The notes: generated from the sequence alone by a model not told the origin. A DNA stretch of 64,000 nt from Paracoccaceae bacterium (GCA_013214575.1 JABSSD010000027.1:62001-126000), one strand, 5' to 3'. Positions 1 through 9,572 are shown, counted from the first letter of the stretch. Numbers and translations are program-made.

Positions 1-757
1 GCCGATCGGCAGTTGCGATCACCTCATCCTGCGCCAGTACAATGACTCCCCCCGCCTCAACAACAATGCCCGACAGGCCCGCCTTGGCAGCCATTTCAAC
101 GGTGGCGGGTCCAATCGTTGGTAGGTCGACGCGGCGATCCTGTGCAGGTTTGGGTGCCTTGAACAGCAAACCACCTTGCCCGTCCGGGCGATGTTGCAAA
201 GCCTGCAACATCCAATCGGTGCCAAAAGTATTTTCCACAGCGATGGCCTGCCGATCTCGAACCGCACAGGATTGACCAATGTCGGCAGCGCTCATCGCGG
301 CGACAATTTCGGCGCCGCGCAGGGCATCGGCCTTATCCAGCTCGCCCGGCTGAACCAAAGTTGGCACCCCGGCGGTCATCAACAGATCCGGCACCACGTC
401 CTGCGCGGCTTTGACCGAGAAACCAGATGTCTCAAATATCTCGATCACCGCACGCAAGGCGCCGTCATCTCCGGCCGCCAGCGCCGCCTGCAACACCGGC
501 ACCAAGGGAAAAGTCGCCGCGTCAATTGCCGATGGGTCAATCCTGGGGCGGCCAACCGCACCTGCCATACAGATTTCGGTGATGCCGCGCGCGCTCAGCT
601 CCGCCAGAAAGCTACCCAAATGTTCCAGCCGGAAATTCAGCTCTGCCGTAACCGAGGTTGGTTCATGTCCAGCCATGCAGCAAATCAGCGGCCGCGGTGT
701 CAATTGCGACACAATTTCACCCGGCAAAGCGCCGGTTCCTGCGATCAGTGCCAGCAT
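1..757 (-). CDS. lpxI: UDP-2,3-diacylglucosamine pyrophosphatase LpxI (DUF1009), 3' end outside the window
   Basis: About 252 N-terminal residues are visible, starting MLALIAGTGALPGEIV at an ATG 3 bases downstream of the lpxA stop; the gene runs off the left edge. LpxI hydrolyses UDP-2,3-diacylglucosamine to lipid X and UMP in lipid A synthesis, replacing LpxH in most alphaproteobacteria. The N-terminal GTGxLP start, the GHEPTS stretch and the later RPDGQGGLLFKAPKPAQD and IGPATV motifs are characteristic of DUF1009. It is the last visible gene of the lpxA cluster, and lpxB normally follows. Identification rests on family memory and on position immediately after lpxA. Confidence 0.9.
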   Translation of the reverse strand, partial: MLALIAGTGALPGEIVSQLTPRPLICCMAGHEPTSVTAELNFRLEHLGSFLAELSARGITEICMAGAVGRPRIDPSAIDAATFPLVPVLQAALAAGDDGALRAVIEIFETSGFSVKAAQDVVPDLLMTAGVPTLVQPGELDKADALRGAEIVAAMSAADIGQSCAVRDRQAIAVENTFGTDWMLQALQHRPDGQGGLLFKAPKPAQDRRVDLPTIGPATVEMAAKAGLSGIVVEAGGVIVLAQDEVIATADR

Positions 758-760
758 GGC

Positions 761-1546
761 TTACCCTCCGGGTGTCAAAAAGGAGCGATCACTGTCGCCG
801 GTAATAAACGCCACGATTTCCTGCACATAATCGCTTTCGCTCTCATCGCCCAAACGCCGGGCCCGCTCCTGAAAGGTGCCCTCGCCCTGGGCCAGCATCT
901 GAAACGCCGCCCGCAGCGCGGTAATATCAGAGCGGGCAACGCCTCGGCGTTTAAGACCAACCAGGTTCAACCCATCCAGACCGCCCCGCGGCGCCTGCAC
1001 CAGGCCATAGGGAATGACATCATTGGTGACCATAGTCACCGCGCCGATGATGGCGCCTTTACCGATCCGCACCCATTGATGGATACCGGACAAGCCGCCG
1101 ATGATCACGTCGTCATCCAGCACACAATGTCCGGCGACTGCGGCCGAATTCACCACAATGACCCGGTCTCCGATTTGCGCATCATGGGCGATATGGCAGC
1201 CGGCCATGAACAAGCCGTCATCGCCAATCCGGGTCACGCCACCGCCACCATCGGTGCCGGCATTCACCGTCACATGTTCACGGATCCGGTTGCGTTTGCC
1301 GATCACAGTGCGGCTTTGCTCGCCCTTGAACTTCAAATCCTGCGGCACGTCACCCAGCACCGCAAAAGAGAAAACAACCGTCTCATCACCGATCTCTGTG
1401 TTGCCGGTCACCACCACATGGCTTTTCAGCACCACCTGATTGCCGAGCACCACATCCGCGCCCACAACACAGAACGGGCCGATCTCGCAGCCCCGGCCAA
1501 TGATGGCCCCCTCTTCGATCACCGCACTGGAATGAATCTGGCTCAT
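761..1546 (-). CDS. lpxA: acyl-ACP--UDP-N-acetylglucosamine O-acyltransferase
   Basis: 261 aa, the usual LpxA length. It transfers a 3-hydroxyacyl chain from ACP to UDP-GlcNAc, the first step of lipid A synthesis, in the cytosol. The first ~180 residues are hexapeptide repeats of a left-handed beta helix (IGxxxxIGPFCVVGADVV and so on). HIAHD at about 118-122 contains the catalytic His (the second one, by comparison with E. coli H125). The C-terminal part is helical. It starts 5 bases after the fabZ stop and is followed almost immediately by lpxI, so it is translated within one operon. Confidence 0.97.
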   Translation of the reverse strand: MSQIHSSAVIEEGAIIGRGCEIGPFCVVGADVVLGNQVVLKSHVVVTGNTEIGDETVVFSFAVLGDVPQDLKFKGEQSRTVIGKRNRIREHVTVNAGTDGGGGVTRIGDDGLFMAGCHIAHDAQIGDRVIVVNSAAVAGHCVLDDDVIIGGLSGIHQWVRIGKGAIIGAVTMVTNDVIPYGLVQAPRGGLDGLNLVGLKRRGVARSDITALRAAFQMLAQGEGTFQERARRLGDESESDYVQEIVAFITGDSDRSFLTPGG

Positions 1547-1551
1547 CGCGT

Positions 1552-2025
1552 TCAGTCCTTCTGCAAGTCAACCATGGCCGTGAATTCCGCCTCGGCGGCC
1601 GCCTCACCATCGACGGTTGCCTTGCCGGAGAATTTCCAGATCTTACCACCCGGCTTGCCACGCAGGGTCACGATGTTCATTTCAAGCACATCCCCCGGCC
1701 CCACTTTACGGCGGAACTTGCACTTATCAATGTTCATAAAATAGATCAGCATATTGCTGTCGATCATATCAAAGGCAGTGCCGATCATCACGCCGGCAGT
1801 CTGCGCCATCGCCTCGACGATGGTGACCCCTGGCATGATTGGCGTGCCCGGAAAATGGCCCTGGAAATGGGGTTCATTCATGGTGACATTCTTGATCCCA
1901 CGGGCCGAGCTATAGCCATCAATGTCGAGCACTTTGTCGACCAACAAAAACGGATAGCGATGCGGCAGGATCCGCTGGATCATTTGAATGTCAGCGCTTT
2001 TCAGCTCGGCGGTCATATCGGTCAT
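1552..2025 (-). CDS. fabZ: 3-hydroxyacyl-[acyl-carrier-protein] dehydratase FabZ
   Basis: 157 aa, standard hotdog-fold FabZ. It dehydrates 3-hydroxyacyl-ACP in type II fatty acid synthesis and competes with LpxA for hydroxyacyl-ACP, which explains the adjacency. The active site motif [20 protein letters not shown] lies at 56-75, with catalytic His57 and Glu71. ATG start; a second in-frame Met (MTAELKS) three codons later could also serve. It lies 66 bases downstream of ompH. In E. coli lpxD sits between skp and fabZ; here nothing intervenes. Confidence 0.97.
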   Translation of the reverse strand: MTDMTAELKSADIQMIQRILPHRYPFLLVDKVLDIDGYSSARGIKNVTMNEPHFQGHFPGTPIMPGVTIVEAMAQTAGVMIGTAFDMIDSNMLIYFMNIDKCKFRRKVGPGDVLEMNIVTLRGKPGGKIWKFSGKATVDGEAAAEAEFTAMVDLQKD

Positions 2026-2091
2026 CCTGTTGTTGTCATAGGGTCTGCGCTGTCACTAGCAAGACAGCGTCTTTTGGGCAAGCTGCCGCAA

Positions 2092-2712
2092 CTATTGTTG
2101 AGCGTCCTGCGCCAGCTGAGAACCATCACCCAGCACCGCATCTATCCGTGAAATCGCAAGATCGGTGATGTCCGCAGCGTAGGCACTGAGAAAAACGGAG
2201 GATTGGTCCAGGATGGCACCGGCCCCGGTTTCCCGCATCAATTGTTGTAAAACCGGTAAGGAAACCGTGAAAAATTCCCGTCTGGCCGTCTCGCTGGTTG
2301 CATTGATTTCCCGCAGTTTCTGCTCTTGCAGCCGCCGGGTTTCCTGAACTTTTTCATCAAAGGCATCAGCCAATGCCCTGAACGCTGCCGGATCCATAGA
2401 ATGGCGGCGCTCGGCCAGGGTCTGTTCTTCGGCCCGCAAGACAGCCTCGATACGTCGGTTCTCAGCCGTCAAAACGGCGCCCTCGGCTTCGATCCCTTCG
2501 GCAACCCGGCGCCCAAAAGCACTGCTGGAAAACAACCGATCCGGATGAATTGTCAAAATGGCGCTTTGCGGAATGCCCAGTTGCATTTCGCTATTCAGAT
2601 CCAGTTCATAGGGTCCCTGAGCAAGCACCTGCAGTGGCGTAAACAGGAGCCCCATAAGGGCCAGAATTTTTGCCAGCCCTCTGCGGTGACTCTGTTTGCC
2701 ACTGCGCGGCAT
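2092..2712 (-). CDS. periplasmic OmpH/Skp-family chaperone
   Basis: 206 aa. A basic N-terminus, a hydrophobic stretch and an LQVLAQG cleavage region around residue 32 form a Sec signal peptide. The mature part has the OmpH layout: a short beta segment (SAILTIHPDRLFSSSAFGRRV), a long charged alpha-helical coiled coil (about 75-150), then a return to the base (TGAGAILDQSSVFLSAYAADITDLAI). Skp-type chaperones carry unfolded outer membrane proteins to BamA, and the gene starts only 4 bases after the bamA stop. Sequence identity to E. coli Skp is expected to be low; the family call rests on architecture and position. The stop codon is TAG. Confidence 0.88.
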   Translation of the reverse strand: MPRSGKQSHRRGLAKILALMGLLFTPLQVLAQGPYELDLNSEMQLGIPQSAILTIHPDRLFSSSAFGRRVAEGIEAEGAVLTAENRRIEAVLRAEEQTLAERRHSMDPAAFRALADAFDEKVQETRRLQEQKLREINATSETARREFFTVSLPVLQQLMRETGAGAILDQSSVFLSAYAADITDLAISRIDAVLGDGSQLAQDAQQ

Positions 2713-2716
2713 TGTC

Positions 2717-5047
2717 TTAGAACCGCGCCTGGATTGTCAGGTCAAAGCTCTGTTCCTTATCAAAGGTTTCCTTCTGCAAGGCCTTCGAGAAGTTGAACCG
2801 CAAAGGTCCAAAGCCAGTTGTCCACAGCAGAGAGATCCCGATCACATGACGGAAAGAGCCGCCTTCACCGACGATGGTTCCTCCGGAGGTATCCACATTG
2901 GACAGGTCCCAAAGGTTGCCGATGTCGTAGAAGAAGCCACCGCGCATGCCGAGTTCTTCGGGCAGGCCAAGCGGGAATTCCGCATCAAACCGCGCCACGG
3001 CATAATAGTTACCGCCGAGGAAATCGTCGTAGGTGACGGATCCAACGGTTGACCGGTCACGCGCGCCAATACCGCCCGGCTCAAAGCCGCGCATAATACT
3101 CGGTGACAGAATATACCGGTCTATCGACCTGCTGCTGTCATTGCCAAGCCAGTTCAACGCACCCGCTTCAAAGGTGGCGCGCAGGGTTACTTCCTCGTTG
3201 AACACCAATCGCTGAGCAATGAATTTGGCACTGGATTTAACATATTCGTTGTCGCCGCCCAGGCCGGAATAATCCGCACCAAGCTGAACCAGGAACCCGG
3301 CGTTTGGATCCAAACCGGTGATCCGGCTGTCATAAGTATAGGTGAAACCAACACTGCTCGACGTCAGCTCGCCCTGCGCAATTTCATCAAGGACAACCGG
3401 CCCTGCCAATGGATCGCCATTGCTATCATTTCCCCGGCTGACCATTTCATCACGATCCCAGATATAGCGGACCTGAAGACGGGAACTCTCACTGGTCTTA
3501 AAAGAGAGCGACGGGGTGATAAAGGCCCGTTTGGTGTCATATTCCGAGAAGCTTGAATCGGTTTTTGAAACACCCAGATCCAGAGAGAACTGCAAATCAC
3601 GCCCCAACAGGTGCGGTTCGGTAAATCCAAAAACATATTCTTCGGAATCCTGCGCAGTCGAAATACTAAACGACAATCGCTGCCCCCGACCCAGGAAGTT
3701 GTTTTCGGTTAGCCCGATGGTCACGCCAAACCCGTCATCAACAGAATAGGCACCGCCCAGAGTCAGCGACCCAGTCGGCTGCTCTTCCACATCAACATCC
3801 ACCACAACCTGGCTGGCTGTGCTGCCCTCGCGGACATCAACTTCGGCAGATGCAAAAAAGCCTAGCGCCCGAATACGCTCTGCGCTCTCACGGATTTCAC
3901 GAGGATTGAACGGATCCCCTTCGACGGTTTTGAACCGCTGGCGGATCACCCGGTCAAGCGTGGTGGTGTTGCCCTCGATATCGATCCGCTCAACAAACAG
4001 CCTGGGGCCGCGGGTCAGCACAAATTCGACATCCAGTGTCAGATCCCGGTCATTTCTCGAGATCCGCGGTTCGACCCGCAGAAAATCAATCCCTTGTCGA
4101 ATGGCCAGCGTCTCTAGACGGGTAATCGAGCTTTCGACCAACACTGGGGAATAGGTGACACCGGATTTGACCTTTAGTGCGTCAAAGAAGAAATCCGAAT
4201 CCGCTTCGCTGATTTCACTGGAAACTGAGATCTCACCAAATTTGAACTGCTGCCCTTCGGTGACATCCACCACCAAGAAAAAAGCATCTCTTTCACTGGT
4301 CACTTCGGCATTGGCACTGTTGACGCGGAAATCGACGTAGCCCCGTGACAGATAGAAGTCCCGCAGAACCTGCTTATCAAACTCGATGCGATCTTCGATC
4401 AAGGTGTCCGATTGAATAAACGCCCGCAAAAGACCTGCCTGCTTGGTTTCCATGACCCGGCGCAAGCGGCGATCTGAATACACCCGGTTGCCGACAAATG
4501 AAACGCGCTCAACCTCGGTGGTGTCGCCCTCGGTAACTTCAAAAACCAGGTCAACACGGTTGTCGCTGCGACGAATGATCTTGGGGGTAACCCGCGAGGC
4601 AACCCGACCTTGGGCAGCATAAGCCTCAGCAATATTGGCGGCGTCACGTTCGGCCTGCGATGGGTTAAACACCCGGCGCGGCGCAGATTCGATCAACCCG
4701 ATAAGATCGTCATCCTTTAGACGGCGATTGCCCTCAAAACTGATTTGGTTGATCGTTGCAAACTCAGTGACCTTGATGGTCAGTGTATTGCCACGCGGCA
4801 CCAATTCAACGGATTCAAAAACCCCACTGTCAAGAATACGCTGATAGGCATCGTTCAGTTGCCCCGCACTCACAGTTTTGCCGCGCTCAATCCCGGTATA
4901 GGCGACAATCGTCGAGGTCTGAATGCGCTGATTGCCTTCGACCTGCACCGAGTTGAATTGGTAATCCTGAGCCTCAGCAAACGACGGTGCAAAGGCAAAC
5001 CCCATAGCGACAGCAAGTGTTAGTGCTGACGCTTGTCTATACAACAT
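2717..5047 (-). CDS. bamA: outer membrane protein assembly factor BamA
   Basis: 776 aa from the ATG at 5045-5047, chosen because it opens a clean signal peptide (MLYRQASALTLAVAMGFAFA, cleavage near AEA-QDY at 26/27); an upstream in-frame start would add 19 unlikely residues. Five POTRA domains occupy about 27-350 (for example GNQRI, FEGNRRL, FVGNRVYS, IDIEGN). They are followed by a 16-strand barrel ending with the aromatic outer-membrane signature DLTIQARF. The VRGF-type latch motif appears as MRGFEPGGIGARD near 670. BamA inserts beta-barrel proteins into the outer membrane. The downstream partner is the ompH chaperone. Confidence 0.97.
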   Translation of the reverse strand: MLYRQASALTLAVAMGFAFAPSFAEAQDYQFNSVQVEGNQRIQTSTIVAYTGIERGKTVSAGQLNDAYQRILDSGVFESVELVPRGNTLTIKVTEFATINQISFEGNRRLKDDDLIGLIESAPRRVFNPSQAERDAANIAEAYAAQGRVASRVTPKIIRRSDNRVDLVFEVTEGDTTEVERVSFVGNRVYSDRRLRRVMETKQAGLLRAFIQSDTLIEDRIEFDKQVLRDFYLSRGYVDFRVNSANAEVTSERDAFFLVVDVTEGQQFKFGEISVSSEISEADSDFFFDALKVKSGVTYSPVLVESSITRLETLAIRQGIDFLRVEPRISRNDRDLTLDVEFVLTRGPRLFVERIDIEGNTTTLDRVIRQRFKTVEGDPFNPREIRESAERIRALGFFASAEVDVREGSTASQVVVDVDVEEQPTGSLTLGGAYSVDDGFGVTIGLTENNFLGRGQRLSFSISTAQDSEEYVFGFTEPHLLGRDLQFSLDLGVSKTDSSFSEYDTKRAFITPSLSFKTSESSRLQVRYIWDRDEMVSRGNDSNGDPLAGPVVLDEIAQGELTSSSVGFTYTYDSRITGLDPNAGFLVQLGADYSGLGGDNEYVKSSAKFIAQRLVFNEEVTLRATFEAGALNWLGNDSSRSIDRYILSPSIMRGFEPGGIGARDRSTVGSVTYDDFLGGNYYAVARFDAEFPLGLPEELGMRGGFFYDIGNLWDLSNVDTSGGTIVGEGGSFRHVIGISLLWTTGFGPLRFNFSKALQKETFDKEQSFDLTIQARF

Positions 5048-5164
5048 ATTGGTGCGCGATTGGCACCCCCCGCAGGATTTACCCACACTTGTCCCCCAGA
5101 GCATATCAAATAACCCAATTTTTTAAGCAGCTTTAAAACTGCGTATCGGGTTTGTGCGCTGTTG

Positions 5165-5356
5165 TCAAAAGCTAGAAAAGGGCGAGCAGGCCTGAAATTG
5201 GGTACTGCAGACATCCAGTTGCCGTTCAGAAGCAGAGACAGCGATCCAGGAGCCAGCGATCAACGCCAGAAAAATAACAAACGCGGACAGCGCCCGATCC
5301 CAATTCAGCCGCATCAGCAGGCCCAAACCGCGATATGAATATTGTAATGTCTGCAT
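5165..5356 (-). CDS. small single-span membrane protein between rseP and bamA
   Basis: 63 aa, starting MQTLQYSYRGLGLLMRL, then one hydrophobic span (ALSAFVIFLALIAGSWIAV, about 22-40). It lies in the same strand and operon, 140 bases after rseP and 117 bases before bamA, with a purine-rich AGGGG upstream. No function is recognised. The hydrophobic helix after a positively charged amphipathic start argues that it is translated, but the C-terminal 20 residues look unconstrained. It could be a conserved operon microprotein or noise; conservation in relatives would settle it. Confidence 0.5.
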   Translation of the reverse strand: MQTLQYSYRGLGLLMRLNWDRALSAFVIFLALIAGSWIAVSASERQLDVCSTQFQACSPFSSF

Positions 5357-5496
5357 GATCCAGAGCCCCTTTTGCCATCAGCCACCGCAGCTCTACTAAA
5401 ACGGAGTTGCTGCCGCGTACCTTGCCAAAAGATTAACCGGGGATTGTGGCCACAATTGGACGGTCGCCGCTATCGACGACCGCCCAAAGATCGTTG

Positions 5497-6849
5497 TCAG
5501 CAGAAAATGTCATTGCCCAAGGCAAATACCATCAAAGCCAGGATCGCGGCGAATCCCATCGTCATCAGCACCCGCATGGCCATATCGCTGGGTTGCTTTT
5601 TGGTGATTGCCTCATAGGCATAGAACATCAGATGGCCGCCATCGAGCGCCGGGATCGGAAACAGATTCAGCAATCCAACCGCAGTAGACAGAACAGCGAT
5701 AAACCAGATAAAGCTCTGCGCGCCCTGACTGGCCATCGCCCCCGAAGTTTCGGCAATGCCTAAGGGACCGGACAGGTTACAAGTGCTGATTGCGCCTGTA
5801 ATCATATGCTTCAGCCCGGACAGCGAGGTATCGATAACCCGCCAGACCTGCGACGCCCCCGCCGTAACCGCCGCCACCGGTCCGGTGCCGACAGACACCG
5901 GTTCAAAGGCCAACCCGACGCCGATTATTCCAATCCGCCATTCGGTGGCAAAGCTGCCATCGGCCTGCGGTTCGTCAACGCGACGCGGCGCAAGGGCCAG
6001 TTCCAGGCTCTGACCGTCCCGCCAGATATCAAGCAAAAGCATCTTGCCATTTGCCGCCTCAACAATGCGCTTCAACTGGGCAAAGGCCACAATCTCTTCG
6101 CCATCAACGGCAGTGATCACATCGCCTGACATGATACCGATGCTCGAGGCGGCACTGCGCGGCACCACCATGCTGACCACCGCCGGGGAAATGTATGGCC
6201 CGGAGACAACCAATTCGACGCCATCCCGCATCACAGCATATGCCAACGGCTGCTCCGAGGGGATCTGCTGCCGGAAGGCGCTCCATTTTTCAGAGTCCGA
6301 AATACTCGGCGTGTCTATACCGGCAATCGACAGGATCTCGTCGCCCTCGCGCAATTCGTTGACAAACCCGTGCACTGGCACCAGGGCGCCCACCGTCAGC
6401 GGGTCCCTCGGTTCACCGCGGATCATAAACACACCCGAGAAGATCAATATGGAGAGGGCAAAGTTAAACAGCGGACCGGCGGCAACGGTGGCTGTCCTGG
6501 CCCATAGCGGCGCGCCGTGCATCGTGCGTCGCAGCAAGCTCGGATCGGCTTCGGCCTCGGCCATTGCCTCTTCGTCCTTGCCCGAGGCGGCATTGGCATC
6601 CCCCAGAAACTTGACGTAGCCACCAAACGGCAACAGAGCGACCTGCCAGCGGGTGCCGTGCCGATCAACGCGGCTCCACAGCACCGGGCCAAAGCCCAGC
6701 GAAAACACCTCGGCGTGGATGCCAGACCAGCGTCCAACGATGTAGTGACCATATTCGTGCACCGCCACGATCACCGACAGCGCCACCACAAAACTGAGCA
6801 GTGTATAAAGAAAGCCGCCAAACTGCGGAATGAGAGAAACTACGTCCAA
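5497..6849 (-). CDS. rseP: site-2 intramembrane zinc metalloprotease RseP
   Basis: 450 aa. It cleaves membrane-embedded anti-sigma factors and signal peptide remnants in the inner membrane. The zinc motif HEYGH is at 31-35 within the first transmembrane helix. PDZ domains follow in the periplasmic part (about 120-300, with GIMSGDVITAVDG). GPLGIAETSG and the second catalytic motif NLFPIPALDGGH lie before the last helices. Length and order of segments are normal. It starts 4 bases after the dxr stop and is followed by the small membrane ORF and bamA, the standard envelope cluster. Confidence 0.97.
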   Translation of the reverse strand: MDVVSLIPQFGGFLYTLLSFVVALSVIVAVHEYGHYIVGRWSGIHAEVFSLGFGPVLWSRVDRHGTRWQVALLPFGGYVKFLGDANAASGKDEEAMAEAEADPSLLRRTMHGAPLWARTATVAAGPLFNFALSILIFSGVFMIRGEPRDPLTVGALVPVHGFVNELREGDEILSIAGIDTPSISDSEKWSAFRQQIPSEQPLAYAVMRDGVELVVSGPYISPAVVSMVVPRSAASSIGIMSGDVITAVDGEEIVAFAQLKRIVEAANGKMLLLDIWRDGQSLELALAPRRVDEPQADGSFATEWRIGIIGVGLAFEPVSVGTGPVAAVTAGASQVWRVIDTSLSGLKHMITGAISTCNLSGPLGIAETSGAMASQGAQSFIWFIAVLSTAVGLLNLFPIPALDGGHLMFYAYEAITKKQPSDMAMRVLMTMGFAAILALMVFALGNDIFC

Positions 6850-6853
6850 AATA

Positions 6854-8026
6854 CTACCCTGTTTGTTCTACCATGACCAAATCAACCCGTTGCCGGGCCA
6901 ATTGGTCAATCTGCGACACGTTATCAAGTGTCATTGCGTCATCAATGAGGCTGGATTGCCCCTCAAAATACGCCAACACCTGTTCAACAATGGTGGCCAT
7001 ATCGAGAAATCCAATCCGGCTCGCGATGAAGTGATCCAGCACCCGTTCTTTGGCACCGTTGAACACCGTCCCCATCATGCCACCGCGGGCCATCACTTGA
7101 TAGGCCAGAGCCAGCGCAGGGAACCGCGCCGGGTCCGGGGTGGCAAAGTTCAGCTGGCCGATCTTGGCCAGATCCAGTCGCGCAACCGGCAGCTCGCGAC
7201 GTTCGGGCCAATGCAGCGCATAGCCAATCGCGTGCCGCATATCCGGTGCGCCCAGATGCGCCATCAGCGCCCCGTCGCGAAACCCGACCAAGGCATGTAC
7301 CAAGGATTCAGGATGCACCAACACTTCGATCTGCTCCGGGGAAACGCCAAAGTATTCATGAGTTTCAATGACTTCCATCGCTTTGTTAAACATGGAGGCG
7401 CTGTCGATGGTGATCCGTTGCCCCATATCCCAATTGGGATGCGAGGAGGCCTGTGCCAGTGTCGCCTGCCTCAACTGCTCTAGCGGCCAATCGCGAAAGG
7501 CGCCGCCAGAGGCGGTTATGATGATCCGCTCGACCGCCGCCATGTCCTCGCCCACAAGTGCCTGAAACACCGCCGAATGTTCGCTGTCCACCGGCAAGAT
7601 GCGCGCCCCGTGGCGTTTGGCGGTGTCCAACAGCAGCGCACCGGCACAGACAAGTGATTCCTTATTGGCCAAGGCCAGCGTGGCGCCCTGCTTCAACGCC
7701 TCCAGCCCGGGGGCCAGACCGGCAATGCCAACAATGGCGGACATCACCCAATCAGCGGGCCGGGCGGCGGCTTCGATCAAGGCCATTTCACCGGCGGCGG
7801 CCTTGACGGTGCTGCCGGCCAATGCGGCACGCAAATCGTCCAGCCGGTCGTCATAGGCGGTGACCGCAATCTCTGCATTCAGGGCAATGGCATCCGCCGC
7901 CAGTCTGGCGATGTTGGCGCCCCCGGTTAAGGCCACTACATCATAGCCACCCAGATCACGCCGGATCAGGTCGATGGTGTTTTGCCCGACCGACCCGGTG
8001 GCGCCAAATATCGAAATTTTACGCAT
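6854..8026 (-). CDS. dxr: 1-deoxy-D-xylulose 5-phosphate reductoisomerase
   Basis: 390 aa, full length. It converts DXP to 2-C-methyl-D-erythritol 4-phosphate with NADPH, the committed step of the MEP isoprenoid pathway. The nucleotide motif GATGSVGQ lies at 8-15. The substrate/metal region contains PVDSEHSAVFQ and ITASGGAFRDWP, and the conserved LVHPESLVHALV with MRHAIGYALHWPER. The start codon overlaps the cdsA stop by one base. Stop codon TAG. The product feeds UppS, encoded two genes upstream. Confidence 0.97.
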   Translation of the reverse strand: MRKISIFGATGSVGQNTIDLIRRDLGGYDVVALTGGANIARLAADAIALNAEIAVTAYDDRLDDLRAALAGSTVKAAAGEMALIEAAARPADWVMSAIVGIAGLAPGLEALKQGATLALANKESLVCAGALLLDTAKRHGARILPVDSEHSAVFQALVGEDMAAVERIIITASGGAFRDWPLEQLRQATLAQASSHPNWDMGQRITIDSASMFNKAMEVIETHEYFGVSPEQIEVLVHPESLVHALVGFRDGALMAHLGAPDMRHAIGYALHWPERRELPVARLDLAKIGQLNFATPDPARFPALALAYQVMARGGMMGTVFNGAKERVLDHFIASRIGFLDMATIVEQVLAYFEGQSSLIDDAMTLDNVSQIDQLARQRVDLVMVEQTG

Positions 8027-8817
8027 TACAGTGTCCCGCTAGGCAGGCCCCAAAATGTCAGAAAGATAAGCACCATGGCCGCCGCTCCCAACATTCCGTC
8101 AAAGCGGTCGAACAAGCCCCCATGACCGGGAATCAGAGCGCTAGAATCCTTGACGCCCATCTTACGCTTTAGGGCGCTTTCAGCAACGTCTCCGGCTTGA
8201 CTGGCCATCGACACCAGCACGGATAGCAGCACCAGCCCTGATCCGGGGCCCAATTCCCGGGCAAACCACATGCCAACCGCCGCCGCAGCAATCCAGCCGG
8301 CCGCAGTACCGGACCAGGTTTTCTTGGGGCTGACACGGGGCCAGAATTTGGGACCGCCAATAAGCCTGCCCGCAAAATACCCGGCCACATCGGTAACGAC
8401 CACAACGCCGACCAGCCACAGCATCCATTGAATGCCCAGAACATTTCGCAACCAGATGAAGCCGAATCCGGCAATCAGCACCCAGAGTGCGAAGGTGAAA
8501 TAGTAGAGCCGCCGCTGCGACAGCTGCGAAAGTCCCACCAGTGCTGGCGCAATCAGCAGAGGCAATGTCCAGATCGGTGCAAGCAGCGCCGCAGCCAGAG
8601 TGGCGACGCCGGACAGCAGGCCCAGCTGCCAAGCAACCGCTGGCCGCTCAGGTGCCAGCATCCGCAGCAGCTCCCAGATCAGACCGCCACAACACAGCGC
8701 AATCAGCACCTCAAATACCAGCCCGCCGGTGAGCACCGTGAAACTGCCCAGCACCAACATAACAATGGCCGAGATAAACCGTGGGGCCAGATCCGCCCAG
8801 CGACCTTTAGTCGTCAT
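8026..8817 (-). CDS. cdsA: phosphatidate cytidylyltransferase CdsA
   Basis: 263 aa integral membrane enzyme making CDP-diacylglycerol from phosphatidate and CTP. It has six to eight hydrophobic spans, and the signature SALKRKMGVKDSSALIPGHG followed by GGLFDRFDG near the C-terminus holds the CTP/metal-binding acidic residues. It overlaps uppS by 4 bases and dxr by 1, so translation is coupled. Confidence 0.95.
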   Translation of the reverse strand: MTTKGRWADLAPRFISAIVMLVLGSFTVLTGGLVFEVLIALCCGGLIWELLRMLAPERPAVAWQLGLLSGVATLAAALLAPIWTLPLLIAPALVGLSQLSQRRLYYFTFALWVLIAGFGFIWLRNVLGIQWMLWLVGVVVVTDVAGYFAGRLIGGPKFWPRVSPKKTWSGTAAGWIAAAAVGMWFARELGPGSGLVLLSVLVSMASQAGDVAESALKRKMGVKDSSALIPGHGGLFDRFDGMLGAAAMVLIFLTFWGLPSGTL

Positions 8818-9572
8818 GTCTTCACCGTCCCAAACCGCCGTTCCCGACGTCTAAATCTATCGCAAAGCCGGCCAAGCTCTGCTGCCGTGAAATCGGGCCA
8901 CAATGTATCGATGAACTCATATTCTGAATAGGCAGACTGCCAGAGCAGAAAATTGGATATTCGGGCCTCGCCGCTGGTGCGGATCACCAGATCTGGATCG
9001 GGTAATACATAGGTATCCAGGTACTTTGGCAGAGTTTCTTCATCTATCTCTTCGGGGTTAAGCGTCCCGTTCGCCACGTCATGCGCCAGCCGCTTGGTGG
9101 CGCGGGCCACCTCATCGCGGCCGCCATAATTCAGTGCAACCGTCAAATGAGTGCCGTCATTGCCTTCGGTCTCCACCTCAATCTTATCCATCAGTTTGAC
9201 CAATTTGGCATCAAGCCTAAGGCGGTCGCCGATGAAGCGCACCCGGACATTCTTGGTCGCCAGAGCCGCCATTTCCCGGCTGATGTAACGCCTGAACAGG
9301 CTCATCAACCCGGCCACTTCGCTCTGTGTCCGTTTCCAGTTCTCGGTTGAGAAGGCAAATATCGTCAGATATTCAATGCCAAGTCCCGGGCAGGCTTCAA
9401 CAACCTCCCGGACCCGTTTGGCACCCGCATGATGGCCAAACAACCGCGGCCGACCGCGGGCCTGTGCCCAACGTCCGTTGCCGTCCATGATGATGGCAAC
9501 ATGACGCGGCCCATCGCCGCCCGGCGACGGGGTGCCGCTTTCCTGCGATGGGATATCAGGGGTTTTTGACAT
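8814..9572 (-). CDS. uppS: isoprenyl (undecaprenyl) diphosphate synthase
   Basis: 252 aa cis-prenyltransferase extending FPP with IPP to the C55 carrier lipid for peptidoglycan and LPS. IIMDGNGRW holds the catalytic Asp at about 30. FSTENWKR and the C-terminal DLVIRTSGEARISNFLLWQ and YSEYEFIDTLWPDF motifs are all present. The N-terminal 20 residues (proline- and serine-rich) are a non-conserved extension, so the real start might be slightly internal. It lies 9 bases after frr. Confidence 0.96.
   Translation of the reverse strand: MSKTPDIPSQESGTPSPGGDGPRHVAIIMDGNGRWAQARGRPRLFGHHAGAKRVREVVEACPGLGIEYLTIFAFSTENWKRTQSEVAGLMSLFRRYISREMAALATKNVRVRFIGDRLRLDAKLVKLMDKIEVETEGNDGTHLTVALNYGGRDEVARATKRLAHDVANGTLNPEEIDEETLPKYLDTYVLPDPDLVIRTSGEARISNFLLWQSAYSEYEFIDTLWPDFTAAELGRLCDRFRRRERRFGTVKT

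Noticed and set aside
1101-1744. Long plus-strand frames opposite lpxA/fabZ
   Set aside because: They are complements of conserved genes with no family features of their own.
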